The position numbers and the translations under genes are program-made. Positions 58,399 to 64,000 of a stretch of 64,000 bases of DNA are shown here, one piece after another (the first letter of the stretch is position 1; each line of letters begins with the position of its first letter). The stretch is from Pseudomonadota bacterium (GTDB lineage Bacteria > Pseudomonadota > Alphaproteobacteria > Acetobacterales > Acetobacteraceae): contig JAJXWD010000003.1 of the NCBI GenBank assembly GCA_021781835.1, positions 1 to 64,000 on the forward strand. Direction: 5' to 3'. Below the pieces are notes generated by a model that saw only the letters and a program-made list of their open reading frames with translations, did not search any database and had not been told where the DNA came from.

Positions 58399-59544
58399 TC
58401 AAACCGGGATGAGCGCGCCGCCGCGCCATTGCTGCAAGGCAACAAACGCGCCGGTGTTCTGGCCACGCAGATCGAAGCTGGCGCCGAAGCCGTTGGCGAG
58501 CGTGCCCGTGGGCAGAGACAGCGCGCGCAGGGCGGGCAGCAATTTGCCGGCATCGCCGCCTTGCCTGGCCAGCGTCTCGAGGGTGAGGCGCGTGCCGACA
58601 TAGGCGGTCAGGCTGTCGGCCGAGCGGGGCGGCACGCCGTAGCGGGTGAGGTAGGCATCATGCACGGCGCTGGCGGGGCCGGACGGGGCGTAAAACGGCG
58701 CGCCGACGTAAAATGTGCCATCGAACCCGGCGCCCAGGGCGGCGGCGGTATCGCGCAGCCCGTAGCCGGCGCCAAAACCGATGAGCGTGCCGGGCCGCCA
58801 GCCCTGCAACCCGGCCGCGATGTGCAGGCCGAGCACGCCGTCGGGCCCCGCGGCATGGACCAGCACTTCGACCTTGGCGCGCATCAGGCGCCCGGCCTCG
58901 TCGAACAGATCGGCCTGGTCCTCGGGGTAGCCGACGGCCAGCTGCACCGGCAGCTTGGCCGCCGCGAGGGCGGCTTGCAGGGCCTGGGCGAAGGCCAGGC
59001 CATCGGCGCCGGTATTGTAGAGCAGGCCGATGACCCGCCCGGCATAGTTGGCCGCCAGCGTGCGGGCCACCAGGGCGGCCGCCATGGCGCTGGCGGGGCC
59101 GGTGCGGAGCAGAAAGTGAAAGCCGCGATTGCAGATGCCGTCCGCCATGGCGGTCAGCTCGATGAAGGGCACCCCCGCGATTTCGGCCGCGGCGGAGGCG
59201 GGAAAGGACAGCGCCGCGCTGGCGCTGCCCAGCACCAGGGCCGCGTGGGCGTTGGTGATCAGCCCGTTGACGGCGGCGCCGGCCTGGGCGGCGGCGGGGG
59301 CGTCGGCCACGGCGAGGGACACGGCCTGGCCGCCCACGCCGCCCGCCTGATTGACCGCCGCCACCGCCAGCTCGATGCCGCGCTGCACCTCACTGCCTTG
59401 CAGCGCCGCCATGCCCGAGAGCGGCAGCACCACGCCGCAGGGGCCGGGCACGGGGGGCGCGGCGGGCGCGCCGTCGGCCAGGGCGCGCGCGGGGGCGGCC
59501 AGCAGGGCGGCGGAGCTGAGCAGGGTGCGGCGGGTCAAGCGCAT
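58399..59544 (-). CDS. LivK-type periplasmic binding protein/penicillin-binding protein activator-like
   Basis: Signal MRLTRRTLLSSAALLAAPARA; GVVLPLSGMAALQGSEVQRGIELAVAAVNQAGG. Confidence 0.8.
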   Translation of the reverse strand: MRLTRRTLLSSAALLAAPARALADGAPAAPPVPGPCGVVLPLSGMAALQGSEVQRGIELAVAAVNQAGGVGGQAVSLAVADAPAAAQAGAAVNGLITNAHAALVLGSASAALSFPASAAAEIAGVPFIELTAMADGICNRGFHFLLRTGPASAMAAALVARTLAANYAGRVIGLLYNTGADGLAFAQALQAALAAAKLPVQLAVGYPEDQADLFDEAGRLMRAKVEVLVHAAGPDGVLGLHIAAGLQGWRPGTLIGFGAGYGLRDTAAALGAGFDGTFYVGAPFYAPSGPASAVHDAYLTRYGVPPRSADSLTAYVGTRLTLETLARQGGDAGKLLPALRALSLPTGTLANGFGASFDLRGQNTGAFVALQQWRGGALIPV

Positions 59545-59616
59545 GTGCCTCACTCGCATTCCCGCCCTTCCAGGGCAAGGGTTGACGCGCGCGCCGGGTC
59601 GGCGCGCTATAGGCGC

Positions 59617-60618
59617 ATGATATTGCCCGACACCATGCGCTATGTGAGCGCCCCCACCGCCGGCGGCCCCGAGGTCATGCAAATCGCGACCGGCCCGCTC
59701 CCCGTGCTTCACGACGATGAGATTTTGATCAAGGTGCATTATGCCGGGGTGAACCGGCCCGATGTGCAGCAGCGCAAGGGGCTCTACCCGCCGCCGCCCG
59801 GCGCCAGCCCGGTGATGGGGCTGGAGGTGGCCGGCGAGGTGGCCGCGCTCGGCGCCAATGCCAGCGGGTTTTTCCCCGGCCATAAGGTGACGGCGCTGTG
59901 CAATGGCGGGGGCTATGCCGAATATGTGGCGGTGCCCGCCGCCCAGTGCCTGCACTGGCCCGATGGCTATGACGCGCGGCTGGCGGCCGCGATCCCGGAA
60001 AATTTCTTCACCGTGTGGGCCAATGTGTTTGAGCTGGGGCAGCTCAAGCCGGGGGAGAGCCTGCTGGCGCATGGCGGCACCTCGGGCATCGGGCTGACCG
60101 CCATCCAGCTCGCGCGCGCCTTTGGCTGCCGGGTGTTCGCCACCGCCGGCTCGGAGGAGAAATGCCGCTTTCTGGAGCAATATGGCGTTACCGCCATCAA
60201 TTACAAAACCCAGGATTTCACCGCCATTGTCGCCGAGCAGACGGAGGGGCGCGGGGTGAATGTGATCCTTGACATGGTGGGCGCGCCTTATGCCGCGCGC
60301 AACCTGAAAACCCTGGCCAAGGGCGGGCGGCTGGTGATGGTGGGGGTGATGGAAGGCGGCAAGGCGGATGGGTTCGATCTGAGGCTGGTGATGGTGAAAA
60401 ACCTGACCGTCACCGGCTCGACCATGCGCCCGCGCAGCACCGCCGAGAAGGGCGCGCTGGCCCAGGCGCTGAAGCACAAGGTTTGGCCGCTGCTCGGCGC
60501 GCGCAAGGTCGAGCCGGTGGTCGACAAGGTGTTTGAGCTCGAAGATGTGGGGGCGGCGCATGCGCTGATGGAGGCGAGCACCCATATCGGCAAGATTTTG
60601 CTGCATGTGGGCGGTTGA
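59617..60618 (+). CDS. NAD(P)H quinone oxidoreductase (zinc-type dehydrogenase superfamily)
   Basis: HYAGVNRPDVQQRKGLYPPPPGASPVMGLEVAGEV..., AHGGTSGIGLTAIQLA. Confidence 0.95.
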   Translation: MILPDTMRYVSAPTAGGPEVMQIATGPLPVLHDDEILIKVHYAGVNRPDVQQRKGLYPPPPGASPVMGLEVAGEVAALGANASGFFPGHKVTALCNGGGYAEYVAVPAAQCLHWPDGYDARLAAAIPENFFTVWANVFELGQLKPGESLLAHGGTSGIGLTAIQLARAFGCRVFATAGSEEKCRFLEQYGVTAINYKTQDFTAIVAEQTEGRGVNVILDMVGAPYAARNLKTLAKGGRLVMVGVMEGGKADGFDLRLVMVKNLTVTGSTMRPRSTAEKGALAQALKHKVWPLLGARKVEPVVDKVFELEDVGAAHALMEASTHIGKILLHVGG

Positions 60619-60670
60619 GTTTTTTGCCAAACCGCCTATGGCACGCGCACCGATGACCGGGAGCTTTGAG

Positions 60671-61003
60671 ATGACGCGAATTCTTGTGCTGGGGGCCATG
60701 GCCGCCTTGGGCCTGAGCGGGTGCGCCTCGGCGCCGCCAAGCCCGGCCGATCAGGCCGAGGCCGCCGCCTGCACCAGCCAGGCCGATGCGGCTTACCAGC
60801 AGCGCACCATGAACCTGCAGGCGCGCCCCCTCCAGAACGGGCTGCGCTACGGCGCCCCCACCCAGCTGTTCGAGGGCGAGCAGATGGGCGCCATGAACGC
60901 GCGCGACAACCAGATCGCCACTTGCGAGCAGACCGGCAATGATAACGGCCAGCCGGTGGTGAATGGCGTGCCCGTCGTGACCCCGCATATCGTCGGCAAC
61001 TGA
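60671..61003 (+). CDS. hypothetical lipoprotein
   Basis: Lipobox LGLSGCAS; 110 aa. Confidence 0.75.
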   Translation: MTRILVLGAMAALGLSGCASAPPSPADQAEAAACTSQADAAYQQRTMNLQARPLQNGLRYGAPTQLFEGEQMGAMNARDNQIATCEQTGNDNGQPVVNGVPVVTPHIVGN

Positions 61004-61032
61004 TCTTTTTTTTCACACCACGGAGCTTTTTC

Positions 61033-61383
61033 ATGAGCCGCATCATCCGCACCGAGGCTTCGGCCATTCTCTCCAAGGCCGTTGAGTATCACGGCTTTGT
61101 CTACACCATGGGCGTGGTCGCCACGAACCCGGACGCCGATATCACCGCCCAGACCAAGGACGTGCTGGCGCAGATTGATGCCCTGCTGGAATTGCATGGC
61201 ACCGACACGACCCGCCTGCTGCAGGCGCATATCTGGCTGAAAGATATTGCAGACCGCGCGGCCATGAATGAAGTATGGACCGCCTGGCTGCCCGAAGGCG
61301 CCGCCCCCGCCCGCGCCTGCGTGCAGGCCGTGCTGGCCGATCCGCGCTATCTGGTTGAGATCATGATCACCGCCTGCCGCTGA
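61033..61383 (+). CDS. RidA family protein
   Basis: AVEYHGFVYTMGVVATNPDADITAQTKDVLAQIDALL...; ACVQAVLADPRYLVEI. Confidence 0.92.
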   Translation: MSRIIRTEASAILSKAVEYHGFVYTMGVVATNPDADITAQTKDVLAQIDALLELHGTDTTRLLQAHIWLKDIADRAAMNEVWTAWLPEGAAPARACVQAVLADPRYLVEIMITACR

Positions 61384-61422
61384 GCGGTGGATGTAATTGA
61401 TTTGAAACAAAAAAACGATCTG

Positions 61423-61452
61423 GCGCGGCCCGGAGGCGACTCCGGGCCGCGC
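61423..61452 (-). terminator. strong hairpin with a T-run on the minus side
   Basis: GCGCGGCCCGGAG-GCGA-CTCCGGGCCGCGC; reverse strand reads ...CAGATCGTTTTTTTG after the stem. Confidence 0.5.
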
Positions 61453-61668
61453 TGATTCTGAACAAAGCCTTGCCGATGCGGCGGTTGGCGAGGGTGGGCA
61501 AAGCAATAGGAAACTTGTCTTAACCACTTTATTCGCGGCGCTTGAAATTCACAGAATAACCGCGGCTGTGGCATTTTTGTCGCAGTGGCGTATTGCGTCG
61601 GCTGCAATACACCCTTAGCGATGCGGCATGCCGCTGGTGGCTTTTTGGTAATGTGTGCAGGGCTAGAA

Positions 61669-62508
61669 ATGGACGCTGATACGCCGAAAAACTGGTGCAA
61701 GGCCCTGGGCTTGATGCTGCTGACCGGCGCGGCCGTGGCTTTGGGGCAACCGGCGCAGGCCCGTATCATCCGCCATGAGCGCATTGTCTCTCATGAGCGC
61801 ATCGTCTCCCATGAGCGTATTATCCATCAGGTCGTCCGCCACGCCCCGGCGCTGCACACCGCCAGCTACGCCAAGGACCGTGAGATCCACCACGAGACCT
61901 ATATTCACGATGTCAGCCACCGCGAGGTCAGCCACGATCTGCGTGAGCACCATGTGGAGGTGGCTCATGTGGAGCGGCGCGAGGCCGTGCACCATTATTA
62001 CCACCATTATGTGCGCATCGCGCATTATCGCCATTCCGGCCTGCAATGCGTGCCTTACGCGCGTGAGGTCTCGCACATCTCCCTGACGGGCGATGCCTAT
62101 CTGTGGTGGGCCGAGGCCGCCGGCCGCTACGCCCGCGGCAATGTGCCCGAGCAGGGCGCGGTGCTGAATTTCCGCCCCATCGGGCGCATGCCGCTTGGCC
62201 ATGTGGCGGTGGTGACCGGCGTGATCGACAGCCGCACCATTCTGGTGACCCAGGCCAACTGGGTGCCCGGCACGATTACCAATGACGTGACGGTGCAGGA
62301 CGTCTCGCCCAATAATGACTGGTCGGAGGTCGAGGTCGAGCTGGGTGATTCGACCACCTGGGGCGCGGCCTACCCGGTTTATGGCTTTATCTACGACCGC
62401 CCCGCCACCGGCACGGTGATTGCCGCCAACGGCCAGGGCGGCGAAGTGGCGGAAGCCCCGGTTGTGGCCCCCGTGGCCAGCCAGGCCCCCAACCGCAACC
62501 TGCAATAA
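61669..62508 (+). CDS. CHAP domain-containing protein with His-rich N-terminal repeats
   Basis: Signal peptide; HERIVSHERIVSHERIIH; GLQCVPYAREVSHISLTGDAYLWW...GHVAVVTGVI. Confidence 0.85.
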   Translation: MDADTPKNWCKALGLMLLTGAAVALGQPAQARIIRHERIVSHERIVSHERIIHQVVRHAPALHTASYAKDREIHHETYIHDVSHREVSHDLREHHVEVAHVERREAVHHYYHHYVRIAHYRHSGLQCVPYAREVSHISLTGDAYLWWAEAAGRYARGNVPEQGAVLNFRPIGRMPLGHVAVVTGVIDSRTILVTQANWVPGTITNDVTVQDVSPNNDWSEVEVELGDSTTWGAAYPVYGFIYDRPATGTVIAANGQGGEVAEAPVVAPVASQAPNRNLQ

Positions 62509-62525
62509 CCCCGCCACCGGCCCTT

Positions 62526-62627
62526 AGAGCGGGATGCGGTGTAACGCACCCGCTCTGAGCCTGTTTTAGCGATCAATTTCATTGGTTTAGCTTGCGTCTG
62601 TCGACGCACTCTAAACCAATATCGATC
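62526..62627 (-). repeat. Composite 102-bp palindromic element (family B + 14-nt spacer + family A), copy 2
   Basis: AGAGCGGGATGCGGTGTAACGCACCCGCTCT-14 nt-GATCAATTTCATTGGTTTAG...CTAAACCAATATCGATC; reverse complement of 34430-34531. Confidence 0.92.
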
Positions 62628-62686
62628 CAAGGGCGCGTAACGCCGCGCGGGCAGCCATCCTTTAACCGCACGCGTTTACGGCGCCA

Positions 62687-63880
62687 TCAGCGCGCCAGGG
62701 TGCGGGTGGCGCCGTCCAGCCCTTCGAGGGTGAGCGGAAACATGCGCCCCTCCATCTGCTCGGAGATCAGGCGCGTGGTCTGGGCATAGACCCAATGGCG
62801 CTCGGGCACAGGGTTCAGCCAGACGGATTTGGGAAAACCGGCCAGGAGCCGGCCAAGCCAGGTCTGGCCACTTTCCTCGTTCCAATAAGACACCGCGCCG
62901 CCAGGGGAGATCAGCTCGTAGGGGCTCATGGCGGCATCGCCCACAATCACCAGCTTCCAATTATGGTCATAGGTATGGAGCACGTCGTGGGTGGCGATGG
63001 CGTCTTGCGGGCGCATGCGGGCATCGGTGAACAGGCGCTCATAGGGGCAATTATGAAAATAGAGATGTTTGAGGTGCTTGAACTCCGAGCGGACGGCGGT
63101 GAAGAGCTGCGCGCAGAGGGTGATATGGTCGTCCATCGAGCCGCCGATATCGAGCAGCAGCAGCAGCTTCACGGCATTGTGGCGCTCGGGCACCAGATGC
63201 AGGTCGAGATAGCCGGCATTGCGCGCGGTGGCGCCGATGGTGCCGGGGAGGTCGAGCGTCTGGGCGGCGCCCTCGCGGGCGAAGCGGCGCAGGCGGCGCA
63301 GCGCGATTTGCAGGTTGCGCGTGCCTAGCTCGGCATCGCCCGCGAGGTTTTTAAACGCCCTCTGGTCCCAGAGTTTCACCGCCCGGCGGTGGCGGCTTTG
63401 CTCCTGGCCTATGCGCACGCCCTCGGGGTTATAGCCCTGCGCGCCAAATGGCGAGGTGCCGGCCGTGCCGATCCATTTCGAGCCACCCTGGTGGCGCCCC
63501 TGCTGCTCGGCCAGACGCTGACGGAGCGTTTCCATCAGTGCCTCGAAGCCGCCCAGGGCCTCTATCTCGGCCTTCTCCGCCTCGGTCAGCAGTTTCTCGG
63601 CCAGCGCGCGCAGCCATTCCGCGGGCAGCTCATGCACCTCGACCGCCTCGGGGCCAGAGGGCGCGGGGCCGAGGACGCCCTTGAAATGGGCGGCGAAAAC
63701 CTGGTCGAACTTATCGAGCAGGCGCTCATCCTTGACCAGGGTGGCGCGTGCCAGAAAATAGAAATGCTCGGCATCGAACCCCGCCAGACCCGCCTGCATG
63801 GCTTGTTGCAGGGTCAGGAACTCGCGCAGGCTCGCTTTTACCCCGGCTTGGCGCAGCGCGAGGAAAAACCCGAGAAACAC
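62687..63880 (-). CDS. vWA domain-containing protein (CoxE-like)
   Basis: LLLLLDIGGSMDDHITLCAQLFTAVRSEFKHLKHLYFHNC. Confidence 0.92.
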   Translation of the reverse strand: MFLGFFLALRQAGVKASLREFLTLQQAMQAGLAGFDAEHFYFLARATLVKDERLLDKFDQVFAAHFKGVLGPAPSGPEAVEVHELPAEWLRALAEKLLTEAEKAEIEALGGFEALMETLRQRLAEQQGRHQGGSKWIGTAGTSPFGAQGYNPEGVRIGQEQSRHRRAVKLWDQRAFKNLAGDAELGTRNLQIALRRLRRFAREGAAQTLDLPGTIGATARNAGYLDLHLVPERHNAVKLLLLLDIGGSMDDHITLCAQLFTAVRSEFKHLKHLYFHNCPYERLFTDARMRPQDAIATHDVLHTYDHNWKLVIVGDAAMSPYELISPGGAVSYWNEESGQTWLGRLLAGFPKSVWLNPVPERHWVYAQTTRLISEQMEGRMFPLTLEGLDGATRTLAR

Positions 63881-63883
63881 GGC

Positions 63884-64000
63884 TCAGCCGCGCCGGGCCA
63901 GAAAGGCGACGCGCTCGAAGAGATGCACATCCTGCTCGGTTTTGAGCAGCGCGCCATGGAGCGGGGGGATGAGCTTGGCGGCATTGGTCTCACGCAAAAT
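63884..64000 (-). CDS. C-terminal end of a MoxR-type AAA ATPase, truncated by window edge
   Basis: Partial ...ILRETNAAKLIPPLHGALLKTEQDVHLFERVAFLARRG*; position next to the vWA gene. Confidence 0.5.
   Translation of the reverse strand: MLRETNAAKLIPPLHGALLKTEQDVHLFERVAFLARRG

Noticed and set aside
58291-59616. Plus-strand ORF extension (QGGGAEQ.../RGQRQRAQGG...) before the quinone oxidoreductase
   Set aside because: Shadow of the LivK-like minus gene; the real oxidoreductase start is near 59617.
1-64000. CRISPR arrays, prophage, integrase/transposase or defence island
   Set aside because: No regularly spaced repeats, phage proteins, IS transposases or defence genes found; gene content is core metabolism.

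Overview
The window is a gene-dense, high-GC chromosomal segment of an alphaproteobacterium, probably Acetobacteraceae/Rhodospirillales-like (taxonomy is inference). Most of it is core metabolism: tsaD-rlmJ-gpsA; ahcY; glmU; a tyrC-hisC-chorismate mutase operon; folP-glmM-thiD-folE; two tandem CtaA/Cox15 heme A synthase-like genes; tldD; carD; fdxA; an S4 protein with a SUV3-like helicase; an IMPase family gene; a c-type cytochrome; kdsB; pheA; a PHA cluster (phaR, PhaE-like ORF, phaC-like, thiolase, scoAB); a large two-GT glycosyltransferase; pyrC; a GT9; ygfZ; an APC permease; an AraC/ALDH divergent pair; a two-component system; an ornithine decarboxylase-like gene; mnmE; a carboxypeptidase; an aa3 oxidase operon (ctaC-ctaD-ctaB-small TM-ctaE-SURF1); and a vWA/MoxR pair. 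I saw no rRNA, tRNA, CRISPR or transposase gene. The most novel-looking signals are: (1) a dispersed, modular family of intergenic palindromic repeats, with a 102-bp composite element at 34.4 and 62.5 kb, half-copies at 25.6 and 43.7 kb, and an ACCAGTCAGCC palindrome at 31.1, 34.6 and 43.7 kb; (2) a hairpin-packed intergenic region after scoB; (3) tandem CtaA-like paralogs, the second of which has lost the N-terminal Glu/His site; (4) a PhaE-like ORF overlapping phaC out of frame by 164 bp, with PhaR-operator-like TGC...GCA palindromes; (5) a PCu(A)C-like protein lacking most copper ligands, and no ctaG/cox11 in the oxidase operon; (6) a 1000-residue glycosyltransferase with repeated N-terminal domains.
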